Source: Acrocarpospora corrugata
GTDB taxonomy: Bacteria; Actinomycetota; Actinomycetes; Streptosporangiales; Streptosporangiaceae
DNA length: 64,000 bases
Direction of reading: 5' to 3'
Assembly (NCBI RefSeq): GCF_009687845.1
Contig: NZ_BLAD01000082.1
Span: forward strand, 1 to 64,000
Below are positions 7,794 to 16,688 of the stretch, piece by piece (position 1 is the first letter of the stretch; every line of letters starts with the position of its first letter). Below the pieces are notes generated by a model. The model did not search any database and was not told where the DNA came from. It worked only from the letters and a program-made list of their open reading frames with translations. The position numbers and the translations under genes were made by a program.

Positions 7794-9752
7794 TCACCAG
7801 GTGAGACGTTCACGGTAGACGGCGCGAGCCTCCGCGATCAGGTCCAGGTAGTCCGTGAGCTGCCCGGCCTCCGGCAGCCTCGCCTTGTCCTCGATCAGGG
7901 CCGCCAGGCGGGCCAGCCAATCCAGGCAGAACTCCACGTCCGCCCGGCGGGCGACCGGCCGCCGGTCCACCTCGACGTAAATCGCGCTCGTGTGCGCGAA
8001 GACGTTCGTGAAAAGGCTGCGCGGGTGCGGGCCGCCTTCGACCACCGCGACCACGTACGTCGACTCCGTCGCCGAGACCTCGCCCACGCCGCCCCTCATA
8101 GCCACCGCGGTGTCCCCGGCCAGCACCGTCACCCGTTCGGCCTCCACTCCGGTGACGCGCACCTCGACGCGCAGAACGGTCCCGTGGGAGCAGGAGACTG
8201 TCTCCCCGGGGCCCGCCCCGTCCACAGTGAGCTCGACGAACGGTCCCGTCGTGGCGAACGTCCGCCCGGCCCGTACGGCCTCGGCGAACGGCGCGGCGGT
8301 GAGCGGCCCGGTCACCCGCGCGTACGTGCGCTCGAACCCGATCGGGCTGCTGACCATCTCCATCCGTTGCCGCGTGAACGACACCATGGTGTCGGTGCCG
8401 GCCAGGGCCGCCAGCCGATTGCCCGCCCCGACGAGCCGCCGGTACACCGCCGAGGAGCCGGCCGCAGAGGAGAAGTGCAGCACCTCCAGGCCGTCGGCCA
8501 GCCCAAGCGCGGCGTCCACGACGGCCATCCGCGCGGTGCACTGTGGACGTCCCGAACCGATCACGTCAGCGGCGCCGTGAACCGGCGCGTGGAAGGCGTG
8601 CGCGTACGTGACGACCGCGCCGAGCTCGCGCAGCTCACGGCAGGCCCTCGTGACCGGCGGCCAGTCGGGGGCGCCGAGGAAACCCGCGTGATAGCGGGTG
8701 GGCGGCGCCGCCGGGCCGAAGCCGATGATGTGGCCGAGCAGGTCGTCGCGGTATTCCACGCCCATCCGGGCCACATGAGTCGCGTCCGACCAGGGCAGAT
8801 CCCGCCCGGCCCAGGCTTCAAGCGCCTCCCGGTCCATGATCCGCTCGCCGGACACATTCGCGGCGACGAGGTTCAGCACGTGCAGGTCCTCGCCGAGCTG
8901 CATGGCAGCCGCCATGTCCGGCGTGGCGACGAGGTCGCCGGTGAAGTTGAGGTGCACGTGCAGGTCACCGCCGTACCAACCGTGGGCGGCGGCGTCGTAC
9001 CGGCGGCCGGGGGTGAGTTGGACGAGCGTGTCCCCTGAGGGGGTCAGCGCGGTCTCGGCCATGTCGTATTCCATGCCGCGCGTCACGCGGACCGTCAGCG
9101 GTTCGGCGGGGACGTCCAGGACGAGGTCGTCGCCGTGGAAGAACGGTGTGCCGTGGTAGTCGCAGCGGGCGGGCGCGTCGCGGGGGTACCAGCCCTGCCC
9201 ATCGGCCGTCCAGACGCTCCACCGGCACGGCATCCCGGCCCGCAGCCGTAATCGCGCCGGCCTCGCGGCACGCGTCAAGCCGGTCAGGTCCACGCCGGTC
9301 ACCTCGGCCGCGGTGTCCAGCTCGACCACCCGCACCCCGCCGGCCTCGACCTTGACCGAGCGCCCGCCGATGGAAAGGGTCGCCGGCCCGCGCCGGTTGT
9401 CGATCAGCAGGGTCAGCGGCAGGGGCCGGTCCAGGACAGCACGGGTCCGCCCGAGCAGGACGTCACCGGCCGGGGTCAGGCGCAGGATCGCCAGCCCGTC
9501 CGGCGGGTCGTCACCGATGACCTCCAGCAGCACCTCGTCGAAGTTCAGCTCGCGCAGCAGGATCTCCAGCTCGGCCTCGGACGCGTCCGGAGCCTGCGCA
9601 CGCGCTCTCTCCAGCGCCGCCGCGTGGAACGTCCCGTCGTCGATGAACCTCGATGGGCTCATCACCCGCACGTACGCCAGCGGCGGCTCGCCCCAGGTCA
9701 GGCCATGCCGGGCCAGATCGGCGCGGTACCCGGCCAGATAGTCGTGCGGCAT
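7794..9752 (-). CDS. CehA/McbA-family metallohydrolase
   Basis: A protein of about 652 aa with a long N-terminal beta-rich region and a C-terminal PHP-like hydrolase domain. The metal-binding HxH motif is in YGGDLHVHLNFTGDL near residue 270, followed by VVTYAHAFHAP and later by GTDTMVSFTRQRMEM. These are features of the CehA/McbA family, named for carbaryl- and microcin-related hydrolases. The substrate is unknown. I use the ATG at 9752 (MPHDYLAGYR); a GTG at 9773 is possible. It has no signal peptide. The neighbours to the right are an integrase tail and an ABC-permease remnant, so it may once have been linked to a sugar-transport locus. Confidence 0.75.
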   Translation of the reverse strand: MPHDYLAGYRADLARHGLTWGEPPLAYVRVMSPSRFIDDGTFHAAALERARAQAPDASEAELEILLRELNFDEVLLEVIGDDPPDGLAILRLTPAGDVLLGRTRAVLDRPLPLTLLIDNRRGPATLSIGGRSVKVEAGGVRVVELDTAAEVTGVDLTGLTRAARPARLRLRAGMPCRWSVWTADGQGWYPRDAPARCDYHGTPFFHGDDLVLDVPAEPLTVRVTRGMEYDMAETALTPSGDTLVQLTPGRRYDAAAHGWYGGDLHVHLNFTGDLVATPDMAAAMQLGEDLHVLNLVAANVSGERIMDREALEAWAGRDLPWSDATHVARMGVEYRDDLLGHIIGFGPAAPPTRYHAGFLGAPDWPPVTRACRELRELGAVVTYAHAFHAPVHGAADVIGSGRPQCTARMAVVDAALGLADGLEVLHFSSAAGSSAVYRRLVGAGNRLAALAGTDTMVSFTRQRMEMVSSPIGFERTYARVTGPLTAAPFAEAVRAGRTFATTGPFVELTVDGAGPGETVSCSHGTVLRVEVRVTGVEAERVTVLAGDTAVAMRGGVGEVSATESTYVVAVVEGGPHPRSLFTNVFAHTSAIYVEVDRRPVARRADVEFCLDWLARLAALIEDKARLPEAGQLTDYLDLIAEARAVYRERLTW

Positions 9753-9879
9753 GCGAACCCCGTCCGTGAGCACACGAAGGCCCCGGCCGTGAACCGCCCA
9801 TGGCCTCAGGGCCCGATCCAGGAGACCGACCCCAGCCGCGCGTGGACAGTTCCTCCAGTGGCAGCAGACCGCGTGGGCG

Positions 9880-9990
9880 CCTGATCATCCCGTGACGCTC
9901 CGGGCGCCACCGAGGTGTAGGTGTCGGCGGTCAGCACGATGCCGGCGTGCCCAACCTGACCCTGCACCACCGGCAGATCCACGTGCGCGG
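9880..9990 (-). pseudogene. Tyrosine-integrase C-terminal remnant
   Basis: The minus strand reads HVDLPVVQGQVGHAGIVLTA then DTYTSVAP, the box-II end of actinomycete integrases (GHASIVLTADTYTSVLP type), including the tyrosine context. Similar tails occur at 27301 and 40272. The active-site arginines are missing and there is no adjacent att core. Confidence 0.5.
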
Positions 9991-10119
9991 CCGACGCCGA
10001 CGTGATCGCGCCGTGGGCTGCGGGAGGCCGTGCGGGCGACGAAGGGGAGGCGCGCGTCTTCTGGTCGGTATACTTGCCGCTGGCTCGCCCAGCGCACGTC
10101 ACCATCGCGGTCCTGACCG

Positions 10120-10317
10120 CCGTCCGACCTGGAACGAGTATGTCCTGACCCGGGCGTCCGTCAACGACCCCGCGCGCTACACGTTGCCGCTCGGCCTGGA
10201 GTCCTGATCTCCGGCCAGGTCCCCGCTACAACGAGGTCATGGCCGCGTCCCTGATCATCGTCCTCCCCGGTCATCGACGTTCCCGTTCCTCAGCGCCACT
10301 TCGTCGATGGCCTCGTG
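10120..10317 (+). pseudogene. Sugar ABC permease C-terminal remnant
   Basis: The first frame reads TWNEYVLTRASVNDPARYTL then PLGLES and a stop. The next frames continue with YNEVMAASLIIVLP and QRHFVDGLV. Together they match the C-terminus of MalG/UgpE-type permeases, with at least two frameshifts. The start is missing. Confidence 0.55.
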
Positions 10318-10416
10318 AGAGCGATCAAGGTTAGCGACCTTAGAGAGCCTCGTAAGCGCGGGATGCGCCGATTCGGGAGGAGCCTGCTACCCGAAATCAA
10401 CCCGAAGGACGCGGAT

Positions 10417-11934
10417 ATGGGACGCGCATCCCGACTCATCACGATGCTGGGCGTGGGGCTGCTCGCCACCACGTTCACGTCGCCGGCCCGGGGCGACCAG
10501 GCCCAGGCCGGGACGCCAGGTCTGGGCAGGTTCTACACCCAGCAGCTCAGCTGGACCGGCTGCGGCGGCGGCTTCCAGTGCGCGAAGCTGACCCTGCCGC
10601 TGGACTACCGCGACCCCGGCGGAGAGACCATCCAGCTGGCGGTGATCCGGCTGCGGGCCGGCGGGGGCAAGCGCATCGGCTCCCTGGTCACCAACCCCGG
10701 CGGCCCAGGCGGGTCGGGGCTGGAGTTCCTGCGCGGCGACAGCGTCGCCTTCGGCTCGGCGCTGCGGGCCCAGTTCGACCTGGTCAGCTTCGACCCGCGC
10801 GGGGTGGGCGAGTCAGCGCCGGTACGGTGTCTGACCGGCCCGGAGCAGGACGCGTACTTCGCCGTGGACGACAGCCCAGAGACCAAGGCAGAGGAGAAGG
10901 CGCTGAAGGTGGCGGACCGCAAGTACCTGAAGGCGTGCGAAACCAACTCCGGCCACCTGCTGCCGTACGTCGGCACCCTCAACGCGGCACGGGACATGGA
11001 CGTGCTGCGCGCCGCGCTCGGTGACGAGCGACTGACCTACCTGGGCTTCTCCTACGGCACCTACCTGGGCGCGGTCTACGCCGACCTGTTCCCCAAGCGG
11101 GTCAGGGCGATGACCCTGGACGGCGCGGTGGACCCTGCGCTCACCGACAACGAGGCGTCCGACAGCCAGGGCGCGGGCTTCGACGTGGCCTACACCGCCT
11201 TCGTCAAGGACTGCTTCAAGGCCGCGAACTGCCCGTTCGAGGGGCGTACCGTGGCCAAGGCGTTCGCCGAGACCAAAAAGCTGCTGAAGCGGGCCGACCG
11301 CAAGGCCCTTCCCTCCACTACGGACGGCAGGAAGGTGACCGAGCCGGTGGTGCTGATCGGCATCCAGGCCGCCATGTACAGCGCCGACAGCTGGCCGGAC
11401 CTGCGGGACGCGCTGGCCAGGGGATTCAAGGGCGACGGCACCGCGCTCCAGGCACTGGCTGACTTCTACAACGAGCGGCGTCCGGACGGGACCTACAGCA
11501 ACCTTGACGACGCCTTTCGCGCGATCAACTGCGCCGACCGGCCTCGGGGCGCCTCCGTCACCACCCGCCCCCGGTCGGTCTCCTCCGGCGAGAACGGCGG
11601 CAAGCCGGAGCTGTTCGGCGACTACTTCTCCGACGGGGAGGACACCACCGACTCGTGCGCGGCCTGGCCGGCCAAGCCGTCCCCGGTGCCCCGGTCGCTG
11701 CCGGCCAAGGGCTCCGCGCCCATCTTGGTGGTGGGCACGGTACGTGACTCGGCCACGCCGTACAAGCAGGCCAAGGCGCTGGCCAGGCAGTTCGACTCCG
11801 GAGTGCTGCTCACCTTCGACGGGGACGGGCACACCGCCTTCCTTCAGTCAGGATGCGTGAAAGGGCAGGTCAGCGCGTACCTGCTGACGGGGAAGACTCC
11901 CAGGAACGGGACCGTCTGCGCCTCGGGTACCTGA
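10417..11934 (+). CDS. Secreted tripeptidyl-aminopeptidase-like alpha/beta hydrolase
   Basis: A protein of about 505 aa with a signal peptide (MGRASRLITMLGVGLLATTF). The fold is that of actinomycete tripeptidyl aminopeptidases (SlpD/Tap, peptidase S33-related). Visible parts are the oxyanion-side NPGGPGGSG, the FDPRGVGES strand, the nucleophile elbow GFSYGTYLG, the acid region VGTVRDSATPY and the catalytic His in GDGHTAF. Several Cys pairs fit an extracellular enzyme. The start at 10417 follows GAAGGACGCG at good spacing; the longer in-frame reading from 10315 has no ribosome site. It is a single gene downstream of a transporter remnant. Confidence 0.88.
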   Translation: MGRASRLITMLGVGLLATTFTSPARGDQAQAGTPGLGRFYTQQLSWTGCGGGFQCAKLTLPLDYRDPGGETIQLAVIRLRAGGGKRIGSLVTNPGGPGGSGLEFLRGDSVAFGSALRAQFDLVSFDPRGVGESAPVRCLTGPEQDAYFAVDDSPETKAEEKALKVADRKYLKACETNSGHLLPYVGTLNAARDMDVLRAALGDERLTYLGFSYGTYLGAVYADLFPKRVRAMTLDGAVDPALTDNEASDSQGAGFDVAYTAFVKDCFKAANCPFEGRTVAKAFAETKKLLKRADRKALPSTTDGRKVTEPVVLIGIQAAMYSADSWPDLRDALARGFKGDGTALQALADFYNERRPDGTYSNLDDAFRAINCADRPRGASVTTRPRSVSSGENGGKPELFGDYFSDGEDTTDSCAAWPAKPSPVPRSLPAKGSAPILVVGTVRDSATPYKQAKALARQFDSGVLLTFDGDGHTAFLQSGCVKGQVSAYLLTGKTPRNGTVCASGT

Positions 11935-12200
11935 TCAGTGCAGTCGGAGGCGCTGTACCTCCGTTAGTACGGTGAAGACCTGGCCGTTGACGGGAGAGGT
12001 CAGCCGGGCCGAACGCGCTGTATTCGCCGTGCATGGCACGTCGTTGAGCGTGAACAACGTCGGAGATGCGTTCGTGCCGGTGTAGGTCCCGTAGAAGCCG
12101 ATGGTGACGCTCTGCCCGGTGCCCAGGGCCGGTGATACCGACGTAACACTGCGCAGACTGGTTACGACACGGCCTGTGGGCAAACCAGGAACGCTACAGC
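11935..12200 (-). pseudogene. CBM2-like carbohydrate-binding fragment
   Basis: The minus strand reads LGTGQSVTIGFYGTYTGTNA then SPTLFTLNDVPC, the C-terminal half of a family-2 cellulose-binding module (GqsvtfGF...P..ftLNG..C). It is followed by a short TSPVNGQVFT stretch and a stop. The W-rich N-terminal half and the catalytic domain are missing. It ends one base after the peptidase gene on the other strand. Confidence 0.45.
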
Positions 12201-12256
12201 CGAGCCTAGAAGGCCAGGTCAAGCGCCCTACTACGACTCTTGAAGCGATACACGGT

Positions 12257-12970
12257 TCAGCGGGGACGGCGGCCTTTCCTACCCTGGCCGGTTTGCGCAC
12301 CCCGGCGATCCGACCCGCCCGGAGCGGGACTCCGCGGCTGCTCCCGCGCCTTCCCCGGGGCAGGAGCGGGGGTACGCCCCCGCGAGCTGTTCACCGTACG
12401 CCCACGGACAATGCCGATGAAGTCCTCCACCAGCTCAGTCGTCGCCTCCGTGGGCCAGGCCAGCGCGATGTGCGACTGCGGCGTCTCCACAACCGGCCGG
12501 TAGGTCAGATCTTTGCGTTGATACAGGCGCGCCAGCGACTGCGGGACCAGCAGCAGCCCAGCGCCCGCCGCCACCAGTTCGATCGCCTCCTCCGTCGTGT
12601 CCGGACGCGCAAATGCCGGCAGTCCGGGCAGGGCCGTCCACTCAAGAGTGTCGTCCCTCGGACGGAACACCTCTTCATCGGCGAGATCGGCAACAGTCAC
12701 CTCGTCGGCGGCGGCCACCGTGTGATCCTTCGGCACCACGACCACGGTGGTCTCGACATAGAGAGGAATCACGCTGAGCCCTTCGCGGTCCACGGGCAGC
12801 CGCACGAGCCCGGCGTCGGCACAGCCGTCGTGCAGGAACTTCACCACCTCGGCGGCGGCAACGGAGACCAGGATGAGAGGCACGTCGGGCACACGCTCGG
12901 CCCAGACGCTGACCCATTTGGCGGGCGTCACCCCGGGCACGTAAACCAGCCGGAATTCCCTGTCAGTCAT
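12257..12970 (-). CDS. LysR-type substrate-binding domain protein without HTH
   Basis: A 237-aa protein that consists of the effector-binding (periplasmic-binding-fold) domain of LysR regulators: FRLVYVPGVTPAKWVSVWAE, ADAGLVRLP, VVVVPKDHTVAAADEVTVAD, LVAAGAGLLLVPQSLARLYQ. The N-terminal winged helix is absent, and no frame upstream supplies one. The C-terminus is a basic, proline-rich tail. It is divergently paired with a DUF5997 gene 54 bp away, a pairing I believe recurs in actinobacteria; the DUF5997 protein may supply the missing nucleic-acid contact. The start at 12970 has GAGGAG almost touching the ATG. Confidence 0.8.
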   Translation of the reverse strand: MTDREFRLVYVPGVTPAKWVSVWAERVPDVPLILVSVAAAEVVKFLHDGCADAGLVRLPVDREGLSVIPLYVETTVVVVPKDHTVAAADEVTVADLADEEVFRPRDDTLEWTALPGLPAFARPDTTEEAIELVAAGAGLLLVPQSLARLYQRKDLTYRPVVETPQSHIALAWPTEATTELVEDFIGIVRGRTVNSSRGRTPAPAPGKAREQPRSPAPGGSDRRGAQTGQGRKGRRPR

Positions 12971-13024
12971 CTCCTCACGGTACCGGTGTCAGAGAAAACG
13001 GCTTCGCGCCCTACCCTTGACACC

Positions 13025-13390
13025 ATGACCAAGCTCAAGACCACTCAGACGATGAAGCCCGCGACCGCGGCCAAGAAGCTGGGTGTGCTCCTCTCGGCTA
13101 CTCCCGCCGAGTTCCAGGAGGGAGTCGTCTCCAGGGATGAGCTGAACGCGCTGCAGGCCGATCCGCCGGCATGGCTGGCCGATCTGCGGCGCAACGGACC
13201 TCACCCCAGGCAGGTCGTCGCCGTAAAGCTGGGCATCTCCCACTCGGGCCTGGCCAGGGGCGGCATCACCGGGCCGCTCACCACCGCCGAGATCGACGCC
13301 ATCAAGGCGGAAGACCCCGAGTGGCTGAAACGCGAGCGGTCGGTTCAGGCCGAGGCGCGCAAGGAAGCGCAGCGCCGCGACCAGCGCTAG
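13025..13390 (+). CDS. DUF5997 family protein
   Basis: A basic 121-aa protein beginning MTKLKTTQTMKPATAAKKLG. It contains LLSATPAEFQEG, the PPAWLADLRRNGPHPRQVVA segment and KLGISHSGLARGGITGPLTT, and ends with a charged helix. This is the DUF5997 family, whose function is not established. The VVAVKLGISHSGLAR part looks like a small helix-turn-helix, so DNA binding is plausible. It is transcribed divergently from the HTH-less LysR-domain gene and probably works with it. Confidence 0.8.
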   Translation: MTKLKTTQTMKPATAAKKLGVLLSATPAEFQEGVVSRDELNALQADPPAWLADLRRNGPHPRQVVAVKLGISHSGLARGGITGPLTTAEIDAIKAEDPEWLKRERSVQAEARKEAQRRDQR

Positions 13391-13472
13391 TCAGCCGATG
13401 GAAGTGGCGATCTGGTCCGGTTTGGTCCGCCGCCATTTTGGGCCAGCCTCTGAGTTTTCCAGCGCGGCCCGG

Positions 13473-13605
13473 TGAGCGTCCGGCGTAGATGGTGCAAGAG
13501 CGCCGGGGCAAGCATTGACCCGCCCGACGCCCTGATCGGCGCGACCGCCGTGGCCAACAACTCGACACTGGCCATCTGCAACACCAAACACCTGTCCCGA
13601 ACAGG
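13473..13605 (+). pseudogene. VapC-type PIN-domain tail behind an IS scrap
   Basis: The frame reads ASIDPPDALIGATAVANNST then LAICNTKHLS, the C-terminal part of PIN-domain toxins (DALIAATA...L.T.N.KHF). Its left edge, 13473-13500, matches in reverse the HHLRRTLT coding sequence of the TGCGCC-type IS. Its right edge passes into a dispersed repeat. It lacks the N-terminal acidic residues, so no active nuclease is made. Confidence 0.5.
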
Positions 13606-13770
13606 TTGTGGGGTGCGAAATCCGGATGCGGCCTCTGGCCTGCGGTTGTCCTATTCAGCCCGCCGGTACAGGTTGATCAGATCCGTTCAGTATCTGCCGG
13701 CGCTGCAGGCGGACCTGATCGAGATCGCTGGGTGTAGGCGGAGGCATGTGGTGGTTGATCGGCAGGCGCA
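13606..13770 (+). repeat. Dispersed repeat shared with 27840-27985
   Basis: GTGGGGTGCGAAATCCGGAT and the following roughly 130 bp (GCGGCCTCTGG, then GTTGATCAG..., then TATCTGCCGGC) match the reverse complement of 27840-27985 with scattered substitutions. Both copies lie directly behind toxin-gene remnants. The right edge, 13759-13770, is the IS terminal word TGCGCCTGCCGA in reverse. Confidence 0.5.
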
Positions 13771-13885
13771 CGGTCCTGAAACAGCGAGAGGATGCCCCGA
13801 TCGCAGGCCATTGCAGTGATCCACAAGTCGCTCCCACCCGGGCTGGGAATCATGTGCCTCATTCTGATCAGGAAAGGAATGCGGT

Positions 13886-14674
13886 ATGAGATCTTCAGCG
13901 TTTCTCCTGCGTCTGGGAACGGTCGGCGTGTTGCTCGCGGGGCTGGCGGCCGGGCCCGTCCAGGCCGCGACCGCACACGCGGCGGCTATCGCGGCCACGG
14001 TCACCGCGTGGGGTGTAACGATCACTCCTCCCACCTACATCGGCCCCTGCAACGAAACACCACACGGCCTGTCGCTCACCGTCTCGGGGAAGATCACGGT
14101 CTCCGAACCGATGACCGTGAAGTACGTATGGGTCAACCAGCAGAATCTGCCCTGGCCCGGCCCTGAGCCCGTATCTGTGACGTTCCACGCGCCCGGCACC
14201 CAGACCGTCGTCCACGGCTTCGTCCGCACGACCAGCCTCAGGAGCTCGATGCGCCTCAGGATCATCGATCCCCCCTACGTCCCCGACTCCCTGGCCGCGG
14301 GAGCCAACACGGTCTGCGTGCAGCCGACGCTGTCCAATGTGAACATTGAGCGCGCGGACGAAGGCGAGGAGTGCGGGCTGGGCGGCCAACCCGCCGTGTT
14401 CACGCTCAGCGCGATGCTCGCCGTGGCCGGCGGCCCCGTCTTCCTCGACTACCGGTGGTACCGCAAGAGCAACGAGACCCGCAACCAGTGGTCGTACATC
14501 TCCGGCGGGAGCACGTCGTTCACCGCAACCGGAGCGCAGGAGAAGATTATTTTTAGCCCATACAGCACGAACCGGTCGGAGAGCGGGTACTTCAAGGTGG
14601 AACTCTCCTCCCCCTACCAAGGATCGGCGCAGACCACCTTCTTTGTGACCTGCCGCACGAAGAACGATCTCTGA
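13886..14674 (+). CDS. Secreted protein with Ig-like folds, function unknown
   Basis: A 262-aa protein with a clear Sec signal peptide (MRSSAFLLRLGTVGVLLAGL, cleavage probably after AHA or VQA). The mature part is Ser/Thr-rich and beta-like, with two similar halves, each containing a Cys pair (IGPCNETPHGLSLTVSGKIT and EGEECGLGGQPAVFTLSAML). It ends FFVTCRTKNDL. I do not recognise a named family; similar two-domain exported proteins are common in actinomycetes. A strong AGGAAAGGAA site precedes the ATG at 13886. Confidence 0.75.
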   Translation: MRSSAFLLRLGTVGVLLAGLAAGPVQAATAHAAAIAATVTAWGVTITPPTYIGPCNETPHGLSLTVSGKITVSEPMTVKYVWVNQQNLPWPGPEPVSVTFHAPGTQTVVHGFVRTTSLRSSMRLRIIDPPYVPDSLAAGANTVCVQPTLSNVNIERADEGEECGLGGQPAVFTLSAMLAVAGGPVFLDYRWYRKSNETRNQWSYISGGSTSFTATGAQEKIIFSPYSTNRSESGYFKVELSSPYQGSAQTTFFVTCRTKNDL

Positions 14675-15033
14675 CGAACCGGAGAAGGCGGCGCGCCTGG
14701 CGGGGTGCGGTTGCGTTTTCACCCGACGACGCCGACCACATCGCGCAAGCCGCAGCGAGTCATGGTTGCCATCACACCGGCCGCCCCGGCCTGCCCATCC
14801 GCACGCGCCACCTGCGCGCTGAGGCTTTGCCTTCCCGGCAGTTCCTCTTGGCAGCCGTCGTGTGTCACGCACAGCGGGCTCGCTTACAGCCTTCGAGAAG
14901 TCCGGGTGCAGAAATCGGCGCCATCGATGATCATGGATAGGGGCTAGGTACAGGCGTGACGAAGCACGGCCAGCCACCAGGCGATGCGGCTGCGGGGTCG
15001 ATGGCAGTGCGGATCGGACGAGAGAATTCCGTC
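14675..15033. other. Intergenic stretch upstream of the GH32 gene
   Basis: No supported gene is present. The stretch presumably contains the GH32 promoter. An in-frame ATG at 15001 would extend the glycosidase by 11 residues. Confidence 0.4.
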
Positions 15034-16341
15034 ATGTACGACGAGCACAACCGTGGCCAGTTCCACTTCAGCGCCCGCCGCGGCTGGATCAACGACCCCA
15101 ACGCCCCTCTCTGGTACGACGGCGTCTACCACCTCTACTTCCAGCACAACCCCGATGGCCTGGCGTGGGGCAATCTCCACTGGGGCCACGCCACCAGCCC
15201 CGACCTGGTCCACTGGACGGAACAGCCGATCGCCCTGCGCCCGGACCTGCACCCGGGGAACCTCTACTCGGGCGGCGGCGTGGTCGACACCGAGAACGTC
15301 AGCGGCCTGCGGTCCGGCGACCACGCGCCGATCCTCCTCTACTCAGGCACCGACGGCGTGACCCTCTTCTACTCCACCGACGGCGGCTACACCTTCCACA
15401 CCTACGACAACGGCCGCAGCGTCGCCGTACCGGAAGGCAAGAGCCGCGACCCCAAGGTCTTCCGGCACGAGCCGACGGGCCGCTGGTGCATGGTCATCTG
15501 GTCCGACCACAGCGGCTACGGCGTCGACTTCTTCACCTCACCGAACTTCCTCGACTGGACCTTCGCCTCCCGCTACCCCGCCGCCTGGCTGTACGAATGC
15601 CCGGACCTTATCCCCCTGCCCCTGGACGGCAACCTGAACTGGGTGCTCAACGGCGCCAGCGGCGAGTACGTCGTCGGCGACTTCGACGGCCGCGCCTTCA
15701 CCACCGCCCACCCGGAGCCGCAACGTTTCAACCACGGCACCAACCACCCGGGCGGCGACTACTACGCCGGCCTGACGTTCGCCAACCTGCCCGACGACCG
15801 GGCGATCTCGATAGCCTGGCAGGGCGGCAACGCCGGAAGCGTCTGGACGGGCAACCTCACCTTCCCCGTGCAGTTCCGCCTGCGCGTGGTCGACGGTGTG
15901 CCGAAGGTGCTGAGCACGCCGATCGCCGAACTGGACGACCTGCGCGAGACCACCCTGACCTGGGCGGACGTACGCCTCGACACCGACAGGACGCTGACCG
16001 GCGCGGCCGTTTGCACGGTCGAGGCCGAGTTCCACATAGAAGAGGGCACCACCCGCGTCGGCTTCCGGGTCGGCCCCCGCGAGGTGGCCTACGACACCGC
16101 CACCGCCACCCTCGACGGCGTGCCGATGCCCCCCGACGGCGACACCGTCAAGATCCAGCTCTTGGTCGACCGGGGCCAGCTGGAGATCTTCGGCAACGAC
16201 GGCCTGGTCTACAAGAGCCTCAACGCCGACCTCGGCGGCGACCGCCTCGACGTCTTCGCCGACGGCGGGGCGCACCTCGTGAAGCTGGTCTTCTCTCCGC
16301 TCCACTCAATCTGGCAAACGGGCCAGCGTTCGATCTCATGA
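15034..16341 (+). CDS. Glycoside hydrolase family 32 (sucrose/fructan hydrolase)
   Basis: A protein of about 435 aa with all three GH32 active-site motifs: the nucleophile in RRGWINDPNAP near residue 15, the stabiliser in KSRDPKVFRHE, and the acid/base in LYECPDLIPLP. A five-bladed propeller is followed by the C-terminal beta-sandwich (VQLLVDRGQLEIFGNDG-like KIQLLVDRGQLEIFGNDGLV). Substrates in the family are sucrose, inulin, levan or fructo-oligosaccharides. There is no signal peptide, which suggests a cytoplasmic invertase or fructosidase. It ends FSPLHSIW plus a short tail, 15 bp before an IS end, so the gene is essentially complete. No transporter is adjacent. Confidence 0.9.
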   Translation: MYDEHNRGQFHFSARRGWINDPNAPLWYDGVYHLYFQHNPDGLAWGNLHWGHATSPDLVHWTEQPIALRPDLHPGNLYSGGGVVDTENVSGLRSGDHAPILLYSGTDGVTLFYSTDGGYTFHTYDNGRSVAVPEGKSRDPKVFRHEPTGRWCMVIWSDHSGYGVDFFTSPNFLDWTFASRYPAAWLYECPDLIPLPLDGNLNWVLNGASGEYVVGDFDGRAFTTAHPEPQRFNHGTNHPGGDYYAGLTFANLPDDRAISIAWQGGNAGSVWTGNLTFPVQFRLRVVDGVPKVLSTPIAELDDLRETTLTWADVRLDTDRTLTGAAVCTVEAEFHIEEGTTRVGFRVGPREVAYDTATATLDGVPMPPDGDTVKIQLLVDRGQLEIFGNDGLVYKSLNADLGGDRLDVFADGGAHLVKLVFSPLHSIWQTGQRSIS

Positions 16342-16356
16342 AACATCTTCTGACGT

Positions 16357-16600
16357 TGCGCCTGCCGAAAGTTCCATCCGTGCAGTCCAAGCGGCATGTG
16401 AGTACTCGTGGAGCATTCCGCCGAGTTGGTCTTGTGGACTGTATGCCGGCCGACTCGAAGCTGCGTTCCCGGAGGTCGGTCCAGCCAGGTGACTACCAGT
16501 AGACCGCAGAAGCGCAGCCACGACGAAGGCGTCTGCTCGGCAAATGATCGAGGTAGCGGGTGAGTGTCCGGCGTAGCAGTCGGTGCTGGCGTGCGGGGGC
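16357..16600 (-). mobile_element. Right-end remnant of the TGCGCC-type IS, inverted
   Basis: It starts with TGCGCCTGCCGAAAGTTCCA at 16357. The minus strand encodes degraded pieces of the transposase C-terminus: LRRTLTRYLDH near 16580, then after frameshifts LGGMLHEYSHAA. It is the mirror image of the remnant at 18286-18602. Confidence 0.65.
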
Positions 16601-16688
16601 CCGGGGTGCCCGGTGACGAGCACGACCAGCCCAGCCACCGCACGCGCAGCGTAGGTGATCCCGAGGCCGCGGTCGGCCTTCGGATCCG

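Noticed and set aside
7791-7807. GTCTCACCAGGTGAGAC palindrome as an operator
   Set aside because: It overlaps the last codons of the metallohydrolase gene and has no promoter context; a short terminator stem or chance is more likely.
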